Source: Neoarius graeffei
Taxonomy: Eukaryota; Chordata; Actinopteri; Siluriformes; Ariidae
Direction of reading: 5' to 3'
DNA length: 64,000 nt
Assembly (NCBI RefSeq): GCF_027579695.1
Contig: NC_083577.1
Coordinates: 36,053,698-36,117,697 of the forward strand
Shown here in pieces: positions 1-11,610 of the stretch. Within the stretch, counting starts at the first letter, position 1, and every line of letters begins with the position of its first letter. A program made the translations under genes and the position numbers. Below the pieces are notes generated by a model that did no database searches, was not told the origin of the DNA, and saw only the letters and a list, made by a program, of their open reading frames with translations.

Positions 1-298
1 TATATATATATATACACGTATATAATTTCAAGTGGTAACAGGAACTAACTTGTTTTGCGGCTGTTCAACAACATTAAATGTAAGTTTTAGCAGATACGAG
101 GTAACAATTTGTTTGCGTTGGCAAATTTCTTGCATGTAGAAGGAATAAAATACTTTCGGGTATGCTGTTATTAGAAAACAATCAGCTTCACGTCAGACCA
201 TATCGCGCCACCCAGTTGTTGATTAAATTCCTATAACAGTTATATTTCTTATGTAGCTAAGTGGGAACAAGTTAGGCCAATTTATTATGTGCTCTCAC
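1..298 (-). other. start of slc10a2 intron 1
   Basis: This is the intron that follows the slc10a2 exon on the minus strand; its GT donor is at 298-297 (AG|GTGAGA). A short TA repeat occupies 1-16. I see no other coding or repeat signal. Confidence 0.7.
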
Positions 299-678
299 CT
301 GAGATCCATGTCTCCATCCAGCCAGTAGGTGATGACATTGGAGTTGGTGCCTCCAGGACAGCAGCCCATGATTAAGATGACCACAGCCTGTATGGGAAGC
401 ACCTGGAAGACTAGGGCGAAGATGAATGCAGTGAAGGGCATGATGCCAAATTGGCAGAGAAAGCCAATGAAGATACCCCATGGTCGGCGGATGTGTGCCC
501 AGAGCTTGTGCACCTCCACTGTGCAGCCCATGGCAAACATGACCATGGCCAACATAACAGTGAGCACAACGCTTAGGACTGTGCTGAGGATAATGTTAAA
601 ATTACTCTCTGGCACAAGACATGATGTGCCAGAGCACACAGTAGCATTGACATTGCAGGTCTCTATAGGTGTTGACAT
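299..678 (-). CDS. slc10a2: SLC10A2 (ASBT) ileal sodium/bile-acid cotransporter, first coding exon
   Basis: This exon encodes the first 126 residues of the apical sodium-dependent bile-acid transporter, a plasma-membrane protein that takes bile salts into enterocytes with Na+. The translation starts MSTPIETC and continues with NATVCSG (glycosylation site and cysteine as in mammalian ASBT), VPESNFN, a first hydrophobic segment (about residues 28-50), FLCQFGIMP, a second hydrophobic stretch, then GCCPGGT and DGDMDL. The last two are hallmarks of SLC10 proteins, and the match is clearly closer to SLC10A2 than to SLC10A1. The exon ends at a clean AG|GTGAGA donor at 299/298; the rest of the gene lies off the left edge. 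I chose the ATG at 678 because mammalian ASBT starts a few residues before NATVC. An in-frame ATG at 702 would add eight residues. The frame stays open to 1053, but that extension resembles no SLC10 protein and is probably 5' UTR or promoter. No damage is seen. Confidence 0.87.
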
Positions 679-1649
679 GATGAATCCAGCACTCAAACTC
701 ATAGAATTTAATAAATAAGAAAATAAATATTCAAAACCCAGAAATAAACCTGCAAGCAATGCAAAAAAAAAATCAATAATTGTTGTTGTTAAAAGGTGTA
801 GATTCCAAAATTGACAGGTTAAGAAGAAGAAGGAAGGGAGGATTTTGGAAAGGATCCTGCTGATCTTTGGGTCTTTTGCTCTTTCTTTCTTAACTGTTCC
901 CTCCCTCCTGCTGCCTGACACGAGAATGGCACAAGGCACACAGAGACTCTTCATAGGCTTAGTGCCCTTTAAAACCTGTTCAGAACAAATAAAAATGGGC
1001 AAAGCCATGAAAAACGAACTTGTGCCAAATGTTTTTATGGGGTCATTGTCCAAATATACTTATAAAAGCAAGAAAAACTGTAATTGTTCACCTTTAGGGA
1101 CAATAAATGTTCTTTTATAACGTTATGACATGTAATTTTATAGTGCCCTTCAAAGGCCCACACACCACCACTACCATCATCATCATCACCATCATCACCA
1201 TCACAACTACTTAGTGGGGATCATGGCTGCTATGAGACACAAGATATGTGTCAGAGTGGAATGATGATAGTAAAACAATAGGGCATGTGTTGTAAAACTC
1301 ACATAAGAGGTTATATTACAGATATGGGAACGAGAATTACTTAGCATGCCTTTCAGACTTCACACACACACACACCTACACACACACACACTGGGTATAA
1401 AGTTAAAGTTTAAAAACCTAAACTGAATACTGTAGCTGAAAATTAGCTGAACACAGAATATTCAAAGTTCAGCAGATGATTTTTGTCCACTGAGTACATT
1501 GATTGCAAGGAACCAAACCATGAAGCAAACATATAATTTTTGAAAAATAGTTATGTCTTAAATACAGCCAAAAAATAATACAACCAAAATCAATGCAGCA
1601 TATTTATTCAAGCTATTTAGAATTTGAAAGCATTGTTGCCCAGTATTGG
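679..1649. other. upstream region of slc10a2, no gene seen
   Basis: This should hold the slc10a2 promoter on the minus strand, but I cannot place a start site. It contains an imperfect CAT/CAC triplet tract near 1168-1205 and a CA-rich tract near 1361-1392. No exon-like sequence was recognised. Confidence 0.5.
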
Positions 1650-1697
1650 GTGGCACAGTGGTGCAGTGGTTAGCACTGTCGCCTCACAGCAAGAAGG
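1650..1697 (+). repeat. Mermaid-type SINE, head fragment only
   Basis: Only the first 48 or so bases of the tRNA-like head are present, including the A-box region and CCTCACAGCAAGAAGG. They are fused directly to the broken end of the Tc1 copy that follows. There is no body or tail. Confidence 0.75.
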
Positions 1698-2869
1698 ACT
1701 TTGACTTGGTCATTCCAAAACATTAACTTTATTCTTCTTTAATCATTCTTTGGTAGAACAACTTGTGTGCTTAGGGTCGTTGTCCTGCTGCATGACCCAC
1801 CTTCTCTTGAGATTCAGTTCATGGACAGATGTCCTGACATTTTCCTTTAGAATTCGCTGATATAATTCAGAATTCATTGTTCCATCAATGATGGCAAGCT
1901 GTCCTGGCCCAGATGCAGCAAAACAGGCCCAAACCATGATACTACCACCACCATGTTTCACAGATGGGATAAGGTTCTTATGCTGGAATGCAGTGTTTTC
2001 CTTTCTCCAAACATAACGCTTCTCATTTAAACCAAAAAGTTCTATTTTGGTCTCATCCGTCCACAAAACATTTTTCCAATAGCCTTCTGGCTTGTCCACG
2101 TGATCTTTAGCAAACTGCAGACAAGCAGCAATGTTGTTTTTAGAATGTTCTTTTCTCCTTGCAACCCTGCCATGCACACCATTGTTGTTCAGTGTTCGAC
2201 TGATGGTGGACTCATGAACATTAACATTAGCCAATGTGAGAGGGGCCTTCAGTTGCTTAGATGTTACCCTGGGGTCCTTTGTGACCTCGCTGACTATTAC
2301 ACTCCTTGCTCTTGGAGTGATTGTTGTTGGTCTACCACTCCTCAGGAGGTAACAATGGTCTTGAATTTCCTCCATTTGTACACAATCTGTCTGACTGTGG
2401 ATTGGTGGAGTCCAAACTCTTTAGAGATGGTTTTGTAACCTTTTCCAGCCCGATGAGCATCAACAACGCTTTTTCTGAGGTCCTCAGAAATCTCCTTTGT
2501 TCGTGCCATGATACGCTTCCACAAACATGTGTTGTGAAGATCAGACTTTGATAGATCCCTGTTCTTTAAATAAAACAGGGTGCCCACTCACACCTGATTG
2601 TCATCCCATTGATTGAAAACACCTGACTCACCTTCAAATTAACTGCTAATCCTAGAGGTTCACATACTTTTGCTACTCACAGATATGTAATATTGGAATC
2701 TTTTTCTTCAATAAATAAATGACCAAGTATAATATTTTGTCTCATTTGTTTACCTGGGTTCTCTTTATCTACTTTTAGGACTTGTGTGAAAATCTGATGA
2801 TGTTTTAGGTCATATTTATGCAGAAATATAGAAAATTCGAAAGGGTTCACAAACTTTCAAGCACCACTG
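1698..2869 (-). mobile_element. Tc1-like element, copy 1, truncated
   Basis: Same family as the elements at 25738 and 35495. The 5' TIR (CAGTGGTGCTTGAAAG on the minus strand) ends at 2869, and the transposase reads from an ATG at 2509 (MARTKEISEDLRK). Visible are both helix-turn-helix regions, WTDETK with the first catalytic Asp, and [10 protein letters not shown] with the second. The copy breaks off at WPSQSP (about 1698), so the catalytic Glu, the C-terminus and the 3' TIR are missing. A frameshift near 2345 separates the N-terminal part from the catalytic core, and further changes break the frame near the C-terminal end. It is non-autonomous. Confidence 0.92.
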
Positions 2870-2899
2870 TGTACACACAGCTGTACAGACAAATAGGCA

Positions 2900-3845
2900 G
2901 GAAAAAAAATAAGATAATAAACGAAGGACAAGATAGGCTTTTTAATAATCTTACTTTCGATTCAGCTTTTAAGTCTAGGCTGAAAACATATCTGTTTAGT
3001 CAAGCCTTTTGTTAATGGTGTTTATGAGGTAAAAGAGTAGATCTGGAGGGTCCTCAGAGATAGAATGTTTTGGTAAACTGGGATGTATGGATGCTGTCAG
3101 TCCCCCACTAGCTTGCTCACTTGAGTTTGTTGACGGTATAGTGGCTGCTGCTTTATGTCCCGGGGCTCCCTCATGCCTGTGTTACCTTCTGGCTCTCCCC
3201 TTTTAGTTATGCTGTCATAGTTAGTTTTGCCGGAGTCCCTGCTTGTACTCAGCGCAATATGTATACTGTTCCTACTTATTCAGGTGACATTGGGCATACC
3301 TAACAACCTGTGCCCCCCCCCCCCCCCCCCCAATCTGTCCCTCTGAGTTGCATGTCGGTCCTGGGATTGAGATGCTGACCTCTTCTGCTCCTCGGACCTG
3401 CCTGATCCATCCTGGTGCCCTGTGTCTGGTTGGAGTCTCATCGCATTGCTCCTGTGGAGGGTGGCCCCATATGAACAGTTGAAAGTCACACTTGGAAGAC
3501 GCTCTGGACACTTACAGTAATGCTTTTATGGCCGAGGACCACAGTTGACTTGCTAACTTTAGGACTGCAGTTGTCATGAACAGTTTTGCACTCAAGTTTC
3601 CATCATTGAAGAGTTTATAACATCAACGAAACTGTTAAATTAAAACTGTTAATTAAAACTGTTAATGTTATAGTCATGTTGTCTGTTGTTGCCCAAATGA
3701 AGATGGGTTCCCTTTTGAGTCTGGCTCCTCTCAAGGTTTCTTCCTCATGTTGTCTGAGGGAGTTTTTCCTTGCCACCATCGCCACAGGCTTGCTCATTGG
3801 GGATAGATTAGGAATAAAATTAGCTCATGTTTTAAGTCATTCAAA
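2900..3845 (+). mobile_element. 5'-truncated LINE: end of ORF2 plus 3' UTR (L2/CR1-like)
   Basis: The frame ending at 3015 reads SAFKSRLKTYLFSQAFC then stop, a typical C-terminus of fish L2/CR1-like ORF2 proteins. About 800 bases of 3' UTR follow, including the widespread fish repeat around 3725-3810 (CTCAAGGTTTCTTCCTC, then GGGAGTTTTTCCTTGCC). A run of 19 C (3313-3331) lies inside. The assignment to L2/CR1 comes from memory of similar fish repeats and is not certain; the 5' end is truncated. Confidence 0.6.
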
Positions 3846-3854
3846 TTCTGTAAA

Positions 3855-4237
3855 GGGGCGGCACGGTGGTGTAGTGGTTAGCGTTGTCGCCTCACAGCAA
3901 GAAGGTCCGGGTTCAAGCCCCGTGGCCGGCGAGGGCCTTTCTGTGTGGAGTTTGCATGTTCTCCCCGTGTCCGTGTGGGTTTCCTCCGGGTGCTCCGGTT
4001 TCCCCCACAGTCCAAAGACATGCAGGTTAGGTTAACTGGTGACTCTAAATTGACCGTAGGTGTGAATGTGAGTGTGAATGGTTGTCTGTGTCTATGTGTC
4101 AGCCCTGTGATGACCTGGTGACTTGTCCAGGGTGTACCCTGCCTTTCACCCGTAGTCAGCTGGGATAGGCTCCAGCTTGCCTGTGACCCTGTAGAAGGAT
4201 TAAAGCGGCTAGAGATAATGAGATGAGATGAGATGAG
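3855..4237 (+). repeat. Mermaid-type SINE, full length
   Basis: tRNA-like head with A box (TGGTGTAGTGG) and B box (GGTTCAAGCCCC), conserved body, and a tail of ATGAG repeats. No clear target duplication. Confidence 0.93.
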
Positions 4238-4494
4238 AAACATCTATTGAACATACATATACAACGGCCTACTTTGCCTTGTGAAGTAAGTCGGGATTCA
4301 AAAGTAACGAAGGCTCTCGTTGGCACTCAGTGTCCAGGTGTATTTGCATTATATTAAATACAGTGTGTTTCACAAGATGGAGCACTGCCTCCAATTTCCA
4401 ATTAGATCAGATAATCACTGATTTCAGATCTGCACTCCCTCTAAATTCACATTTAAACCACTGTCTAAAGTCACTGTGTATTTTCTCCAGTTAT

Positions 4495-4690
4495 ATAAGG
4501 TCCTCGGGCAGCTTTTGTTGCTCAGTTGGATACTGTATATCACATGTGCTATGAAGCACATGAAGAGGTGAATGCCTGAGTCATGCACAGAACTGACGCA
4601 TGAAGATGGAAAAAATGAGGATGAGCATTACAGTTTACAGTCTAAGTATATGATCATAAAAATAGACTTCCTTCTCCACACATGCTCAAT
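4495..4690. repeat. duplicated flank, unit 1 (copy of 37165-37400)
   Basis: The segment around CACATGTGCTATGAAGCAC, and the later AGTCTAAGTATATGATCATA, recur in the same order at 37215-37375 with substitutions and indels. It is single-copy-like DNA shared between two blocks, not a known transposon. Confidence 0.65.
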
Positions 4691-4988
4691 TTTGATACCT
4701 TCCTATGTATTTACTATGAGTGTATCAAAATGAATTAATCTGTATTTTTTTCTGGTTAATTGGTCAAAAAGTGTTCCAAGTGGCTGTGGCATAAAATATG
4801 GACCCTACCACTATGACCTTGGAAACTCTGGTAAACAGGTAATCGTGGTGATGGTGGTGGGGGTTACAGAAATGTCAGTATGGTGTGTGAATTCTGTCTC
4901 TGACAGTTCCTCAACCTCAGCTACATCGCTCAGGTTTATAATTGGATTCAAATACAGAGATGCACAGAACTGTTGTTCTAATCCTGCT

Positions 4989-5320
4989 TAAGTCAAAGTC
5001 CCTCCCATGCCAGGACCTGATCTTCCCAGGTAGTCTCCCGTCCCAGTACTAACCAGACCCTTGAGGTGCATTGGGCAATGCCAATCTCTGCTTCTATACC
5101 GCTCACCTATTATACAACTAGGGTTACAGTGGGGGGCTGGTCCTCTGGTAACTGCAAGAGTTTGACTCCCCACTTGCATCTGTATTGCAGCATGCCTAGC
5201 CAGACGGTAGAGGTACCATTTTTTGATGGTCCTTGGTATGACCCAATTGCAAGTAGAACTCACGATCTCCCAGTTGAGAGGCGGACACGCTAACCACTAG
5301 GCCAGCTCGCGGCACCGGTA
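4989..5320 (-). repeat. composite SINE: tRNA-like head and 5S rRNA-like segment
   Basis: The 332-bp unit is bounded by a perfect 12-bp target duplication, TCTAATCCTGCT, at 4977-4988 and 5321-5332. Read on the minus strand it starts with a tRNA-like head (GAGCTGGCCTAGTGGTTAGC, then a weak B box around GTGAGTTCTAC). Near its 3' end it has TTAGTACTGGGACGGGAGAC followed by TACCTGGGAA, which closely matches the 3' part of 5S rRNA including the C-box region. A pseudo-tRNA plus 5S-derived block with target duplications fits a retroposed SINE. The exact family is not known to me. Confidence 0.7.
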
Positions 5321-5519
5321 TCTAATCCTGCTCACACAGCTATTTTTTTATACTTGTCCACAGTATTTTAAAGATAATTTATGCTTTTCAGGCAAATTCA
5401 TTGTCGCAGACAAATTTTCAAAGTCAGAATAAAATTATGAGAGTTTTGCTAGAGTTGGGACGTGCTCCCGTCATCTCAATCGTTTGGTCTTTTTCTAGTC
5501 TTTACATTCTGATAAAATC

Positions 5520-5880
5520 CATCCATTACCACTTATCCTGTGCAGGGTCAAAGGCAAGCTGGAGCCTATCCCAGCTGACTATGGGTGAAAAGCAGGGTAC
5601 ACCCTGGACAAGTCGCCAAATCATCGCAGGGCTGACACATAGAGATGAACAACCATTCACACTCACATTCACATGTACAGTCAATTTAGAGCCACCAATT
5701 AGCCTAGCCTGCATGTTTTTGGACTGTGGGGGAAACCAGAGCACCCGAAGGAAACCCACGCAGACACGGGGAGAACATGCAAACTCCACACAGAAGGGCC
5801 CCCATCAGCCACTGGGTTCAAACTCAGAACCTTCTTCCTGTGAGGCGATAGTGCTAACCGCTACACCACCGTGCCACCCC
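5520..5880 (-). repeat. Mermaid-type SINE, older diverged copy
   Basis: Flanked by a perfect 13-bp duplication, TTCTGATAAAATC (5507-5519 and 5881-5893). The body has many substitutions and an ATCC-type tail instead of ATGAG. Confidence 0.9.
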
Positions 5881-5893
5881 TTCTGATAAAATC

Positions 5894-7630
5894 AAGCATG
5901 TTTAATATTATCTTTAGTCTTAGCTCATGCATATAGGGACCCTGCAAGATCCCCAGTTTTTTTTTCAAAATCATAGATAATCATCTAAAAAGTGGTTTAG
6001 TGTAAGCCCAGCATAACTCTGTGATGAATGACGTACTGTCTTTAAATGTAAGAGGGTATCAGACTTTAGTCTCTTAAATGTCTTTTCAGAGTCTTTTCAA
6101 GTCTTTTTGAATATGGTTAGCATTAGTTGGTTCTGTTCTCCAAAATATAAACAAACTAGTAGCTTACTTTAAATGGCCATGACACTGACCCGGCTGTAAG
6201 AATGTTGTACATAAACAAAGATTTTGTTTGTCCTGTATGTTTCATATCTGACCGCTCACTCTCACCAACATGACAGTAAGAACCTCTGGCTTGCACAGGT
6301 ATTTTGTTGCATCCCATGGAATCCCAGTCCTCATGCACACCTCAAGTCTCAACCAGAAACCCTATACCTTCTAAAAACCAATAACTAGTATTTGTATCTA
6401 ATTAGAACACATTGTCTGTTCATTCAGAATAATGTATTTGTATTTAGTTACATTCTTATTTGGTACAATTTGGAAATGATGCATAATTTTTAATTAGAAA
6501 CCCAAATGTCAGTGCTGTTCTTTACATGACAGCTAGTTGCTCAAAAGTACACAGAGATTACTGCATGTTCATGGTTTGTGCAACTACTGGTATATGACTC
6601 TGAAGTAACTGGAAACTGGTTAGTATGTGTCTTATCCAACAGAATGAATCATAAACTTGGGATTCCTGGCCATGACCTCTGCTTATAAATGCACTTTCAA
6701 GCACTAAAACAGGCATGGTATGATTTTCTCTTATGAGTAAATGCGCATCCTATTATTTAACCTTATCTTATCTGTGAGCTGATGATAATCTGTTTTTACA
6801 CTTACTGCGATCTCTCACAAACCGGCAATTCAGAGTAACTGATAAAGATCTAGCAAACTGTAGGATATAAATGACAGGCCTGGTGTAACCTTTCTGTAAC
6901 GTGAAAGAACCACAGAATTACTGGGCAGTAATTTTATTTTATTTTTTTGGTACTTTAGAATTTTTTCTGGAGTGTTCAAATGGTACGGTTATGTTGTCTT
7001 TTGTAGTCAAATAGTTGATCATATTTAGGTACAGTCAATCAAATGAGCACTCAATACCCTCGGAATTACTCACTTTAAATGAAAATAGAAGCTGTGCAAC
7101 TTCAATGTTCTCAGTGAATTAAACATTTTGGTAAGTAATATAACTGATTCTTCAGTTTGTAATTGTTTATCTCTCAGGAAAATGGCACATTTTGAAAGGA
7201 AGTTTTACAACCCTTGGCTAACATTAGCTAGTTTTCTTTTTTTCTTTTCTTTTCTTTTTCATAAGAATTGCTTCCGTAGTTTAGGAACTGAAACACAGAC
7301 CTATACAAAAGTTTTTGTGTCTGCTAGGTGGCTGATGCCTCTGCAGGGATTGTGAGCTGCAAAAGTCTGAGGCACACACTGAGGAAATCAGATGGTTCTG
7401 AATGGTTAAAAGAAATGTCCTAGAAATGACAGAGGGATATTGTTCCAAGAGCATGGCCATGTTTATCTATGTGTATGTTAATTTATGTGCTTATCTTTCA
7501 CCTCATAAAGATAGGCTGTGAACAATTCATGGATTTGCAGATGGAGACACTGTAGAGTTCCCTGCAGAGTTTTGTTGATCTCAGTTACCATTATATTTAA
7601 TCAGAAAACATTGACTTAATTAGTTAAAAT
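5894..7630. other. unit 1 flank, no gene recognised
   Basis: AT-rich DNA without exon-like frames. Around 6490-6560 there is weak similarity to 37440-37510, and 7480-7610 resembles 24155-24290 and 40805-40975. A polypyrimidine CTTTTT tract lies near 7235-7260. Confidence 0.5.
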
Positions 7631-7642
7631 ACATTTCACACA

Positions 7643-8019
7643 GGCGGCACGGTGGTGTAGTGGTTAGCGCTGTCGCCTCACAGCAAGAAGGTCCGGGTTC
7701 GAGCCCCGTGGCCGGCGAGGGCCTTTCTGTGTGGAGTTTGCATGTTCTCCCCGTGTCCGCGTGGGTTTCCTCCGGGTGCTCCGGTTTCCCCCACAGTCCA
7801 AAGACATGCAGGTTAGGTTAACTGGTGACTCTAAATTGACCGTAGGTGTGAATGTGAGTGTGAATGGTTGTCTGTGTCTATGTGTCAGCCCTGTGATGAC
7901 CTGGCGACTTGTCCAGGGTGTACCCCGCCTTTCGCCCGTAGTCAGCTGGGATAGGCTCCAGCTTGCCTGCAACCCTGTAGAACAGGATAAAGTGGCTAGA
8001 GATAATGAGATGAGATGAG
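7643..8019 (+). repeat. Mermaid-type SINE, full length
   Basis: Perfect 12-bp duplication ACATTTCACACA at 7631-7642 and 8020-8031. Exact B box GGTTCGAGCCCC and an ATGAG tail. Confidence 0.95.
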
Positions 8020-8098
8020 ACATTTCACACATACAGTTCTTCTATCACATTAGCATGGTAAATGATAGTGTATATATAACAATATATACAGTGGATAT

Positions 8099-9716
8099 AA
8101 AAAGCATACACACCCCATTAAAATGACAGGTTTTTCTGATGTAAAAAAATGAGACCATGATAAATAATTTCAAAACTTTTCCCACCTTTAATGTGACCTA
8201 TAACCTGTACAATTCAACTGAAAAACAAACAAATCTGTGTGTGTGTGGGGGGGGGGGGGGGGGGGGACATAAAAAAAAGTACAATACGCTGGTTGCATAA
8301 GTGTGTACACCCTTAAACTAATACTTTGCTGAAGCACTTTTTGATTTAATTACAGCGTTCAGTCTTTTTGGGTTCACACCTGCCATCAATTAAAATGACT
8401 CTGATTAACCCCAAATAAAGTAACAGCTATCCTAGTAAGATTTTCCTGACATTTACTCCGTTGCATCCTCCAGCAAAAGCCAGGGTTCACAGAGAGCTTA
8501 CAAAGCATCAAAGGGATCTCATTGTTGAAAGGTATCAGTCAGGAGAAGGGTACAAAAAAAAATTCCACAGCATTAGATATACCATGGAGCACAGTGAAGA
8601 CAGTCATCAAGAAGTGGAGAAAATATGGGACAGTAGTGACATTACCAAGAACTGGACGTCCCTCCAAAATTGATGAAAAGACTAGATGAAAACTGGTCAG
8701 GCAGGCTGCCAAGAGGCCGACAGCAACACTGAAGGAGCTGCAGGAATTTCTGGCAAGTACTGGTTGTGTACTACATGTGACAACAATCTCCCGTATTCTC
8801 CATATGTCTGGACTATGAGGTAGGGTCACAAGACGGAAGCCTTTTCTTACAAAGAAAAACATCCAGGCCCGGCTAAATGTTGCAAAAAAAATACATCAGC
8901 TCTCCCAAAAGCATGTGGGAAAATGTGTTATGGTCTGATGAAACCAAGGTTGAACTTTTTGGCCACAATTCCAAAAGGTATGTTTGGCACAAAAACAACA
9001 TTGCACCAAAAGAACACTACCCACGGTGAAGCATGGTGGTGGCGGCATCATGTTTTGGGGTTGTTTTTCTTCAGCTGGAACAGGGGCTTTAGTCAAGGTG
9101 GAGGGAATTATGAACAGTTCTAAATACCAGTCAATTTTGGCCCAAAACCTTCAGGTGTCTGCTAGAAAGCCGAAGAGGAAGAGGAATTTCATCTTTCAGC
9201 ATGACAATGACCCCAAGCATACATCGAAATCAACAAAAGAATGGCTTTACCAGAAGAAAATTAAAGTTTTGGAATGGCCCAGCCAGAGCCCAGACCTAAA
9301 TCCAATTGAAAATCTGTGGGGTGACCTGAAGAGGGCTGTGCACAAGAGATGCCCTCACAATCTGACAGAGTTTGAGCACTTTTGCAAGGAAGAGTGGGCA
9401 AATATTGCCAAGTCTAGATATGGCAGGATGACAGACTCCGACCCAAAAAGACTGAATGCTGTAATTAAATCAAAAGGTACTTCAACAAAGTATTAGTTTA
9501 AGGGTGTGCACACTTATGCAACCAGCTTATTGTACTTTTTTTTAAAATGTTTTTCCCCCGAACAGATTTGTTTTTCAATTGAATTGTACAGGTTATAGGT
9601 CACATTAAAGGTGGGAAAAGTTTTGAAATGATTTATCATGGTCTCATTTTTTACATCAGAAAAACCTATCATTTTAACGGGGTGTGTACACTTTTTATAT
9701 CCACTGTAGTTATACT
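8099..9716 (+). mobile_element. Tc1-like element with broken transposase
   Basis: TA-flanked ends starting CAGTGGATATAAAAAG and ending with its inverse; this is a different Tc1 family from the 35495 element. The N-terminal half of the transposase is split by indels. From 8984 to 9496 an open C-terminal part shows FQHDNDPKHTSK and LNPIENLW, with 34 residues between the catalytic Asp and Glu. The first catalytic Asp region is around 8930-8945 (WSDET-like) in another frame. A run of 20 G lies at 8247-8266. It cannot make its own transposase. Confidence 0.92.
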
Positions 9717-9739
9717 GAATAGAATTAAAGCAATATTGA

Positions 9740-10512
9740 GCTGTACTCTGCTGCTGCCTGCTGTTTCTTCACAGCCAGTGCATGAGAGAGCGAAACAGCA
9801 CATAGGTCACAGGTTCCCAAGCCTGATATACTCTGTCCTGCACATTTTAATGTTTTCTCTGCTCTATTGCATCCACTTCAATTTACGGAAAATTGTTAAT
9901 TAGCTGATTAATTGGATCAGGTGTGTTGGGTTAAATAAATAAATAAATAAATAAATAATAATGTGGCGGCACGGTGGTGTAGTGGTTAGCGCTGTCGCCT
10001 CACAGCAAGAAGGTCCTGGCTTCGAGCCCCGGGGCCGGCGAGGGCCTTTCTGTGTGGAGTTTGCATGTTCTCTCCGTGTTCGCGTGGGTTTCCTCCGGGT
10101 GCTCCGGTTTCCCCCACAGTCCAAAGACATGCAGGTTAGGTTAACTGGTGACTCTAAATTGACCGTAGGTGTGAATGTGAGTGTGAATGGTTGTCTGTGT
10201 CTATGTGTCAGCCCTGTGATGACCTGGCGACTTGTCCAGGGTGTACCCCGCCTTTCGCCCGTAGTCAGCTGGGATAGGCTCCAGCTTGCCTGCGACCCTG
10301 TAGAAGGATAAAGCGGCTAGAGATAATGAGATGAGATGAGATGAGATAATAATGTGCAGGACAAGGGGTACTTCAGGACCAGGGTTGGGAACTTGTGACA
10401 TTCTGATAAATGCCTACCTTTTTCACTCCTCCACCATGTCCACAAAGTCATAAGGGGCTCTGTATGTATAACCAGGCATATCGACCAGAGTGGAGGCTGT
10501 TCACACTATCAA
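9740..10512 (-). pseudogene. gtpbp8 relic in duplicated unit 1
   Basis: Two pieces match the gtpbp8-like locus at 41.2-41.7 kb in the same orientation. 9746-9830 resembles the intron side of the donor region near 41245-41310. 10412-10512 carries a decayed G3-motif exon whose minus-strand reading gives [20 protein letters not shown]. The intact family has [14 protein letters not shown], so the G and E have been replaced, and a stop follows shortly. No Walker A exon is found nearby. A SINE (9966-10345) sits between the pieces. Confidence 0.75.
9966..10345 (+). repeat. Mermaid-type SINE, full length
   Basis: Target duplication ATAATAATGTG at 9955-9965 and 10346-10356. It is inserted beside an AAAT microsatellite and between the two gtpbp8 relic pieces. 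Confidence 0.94.
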
Positions 10513-10639
10513 GAAATCTTTGTGTGATAAATGATTGCACCAGTCTTCTCAATTCCGTTTAGGGTCCTTTATGTGTAAGAGGTCAAACAAAACCTAAAAA
10601 AATAAACTCCATTTGCTGATTACGGCAAGAGAGCTGATG

Positions 10640-11461
10640 TTGATAATGATGAAACGTGTTCTGTGGTCAGATGAGTCCACATTTCAGCTTGTTTTCGGGA
10701 AAACTGGACATCGAGTTCTCAGTGTCAAAGGTGAACATGACCATCCAGTTTGTTATCAGAGAAAGATGCAAAAGTCAGCATCTGTGATGGTATGGAGGGC
10801 ACCAGTGCCCACGACATGGGTGAGTTGCATGTGTGTGAAGGTAGCATTGATATATTAGGGGATATATTGGGATTTTAGTGAGAAATATTCATTAAGGCGA
10901 GGTCTCTTCCTGGGAAATCCATGCTTATTTCAGCAGGACAATACCAGCCTCATTTTGCATGGGCTACAACAGCGTGGTTTCGTAGACACAGAGTGTGTGT
11001 GCTTGACTGGCCTGCTGCCAGTCCAGATCTGTCTCCTGTTGAGAATGTACACGGTAGCACATCATGAAGAGGAAAATCAGACAACGGTGACTGCAGACTG
11101 TTGAGCAGCTGAAGTTTTATATCAAGCAAGAATGGACAAAATTCAAATTGCAAAACTGCAACAAGTATCCTCAGTTACCATATGATTAAAAATTGTTATT
11201 AAAGGAAAGGTGATGTAATACAATGGTAATAATGCCTCTGTCCCAACTTTTTTTTTCTTTCAGTGTGTTGCAGGTATAAATTTCTAACTTCATTTATATT
11301 TACAAAATACAACTAAGTTGGTCAGTAAAACTACTGAAAATATGTTCTCTATACTTTTGTCAGTTAAATAAAGTTCTTATAAATTAAAAATATATATGGT
11401 ATAAGAGTTTTTTTGTATTACATTTTGGAAAATATCCCAACTTTTCTGGAAATGAGGTTAG
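10640..11461 (+). mobile_element. mariner/Tc1-superfamily fragment (same family as 22039-24151)
   Basis: The 5' part is missing. It starts within the catalytic core (RVLWSDESTFQLVFGKTGH), shows a FQQDN motif near 10930 in another frame, and ends with the family's 3' terminal sequence (AAATATCCCAACTTTTCTGG) at about 11461. Its 3' end lies only about 60 bp from the ISRE-like motif of TRIM gene A. Confidence 0.8.
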
Positions 11462-11523
11462 TATAAACTTGTGTTTGCCTTTAAACAAGCCTAAAATAGA
11501 AGTGTGATCATTTTGCCAAAACT

Positions 11524-11535
11524 GAAAGTGAAACA
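11524..11535 (+). promoter_or_regulatory. ISRE-like element upstream of TRIM gene A
   Basis: GAAAGTGAAACA matches the interferon-stimulated response element core GAAANNGAAAC. It lies 76 bp before the ATG at 11611. The same GAAAGTGAAAC core precedes TRIM gene B. The role is inferred from the motif and its conserved position. Confidence 0.6.
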
Positions 11536-11610
11536 CAACACCCGAATTAGAGCGAATAACATCGGTCCACCTGTCATCTGTACAGCTTGAAAGAATAACA
11601 GTGAAAGAAA

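Noticed and set aside
329-718. Open plus-strand frame opposite slc10a2
   Set aside because: Shadow of the conserved minus-strand exon.
679-1053. Upstream extension of the slc10a2 frame to a 252-aa product
   Set aside because: The added residues match no SLC10 protein and family members start just before NATVC; kept as UTR/promoter.
3855-3925. Possible tRNA genes at SINE heads with perfect B boxes
   Set aside because: No cloverleaf 3' half or CCA-ready end; sequence continues into SINE body with target duplications.
5030-5065. 5S rRNA gene
   Set aside because: Only the 3' portion resembles 5S rRNA, and it lies inside a retroposed SINE.
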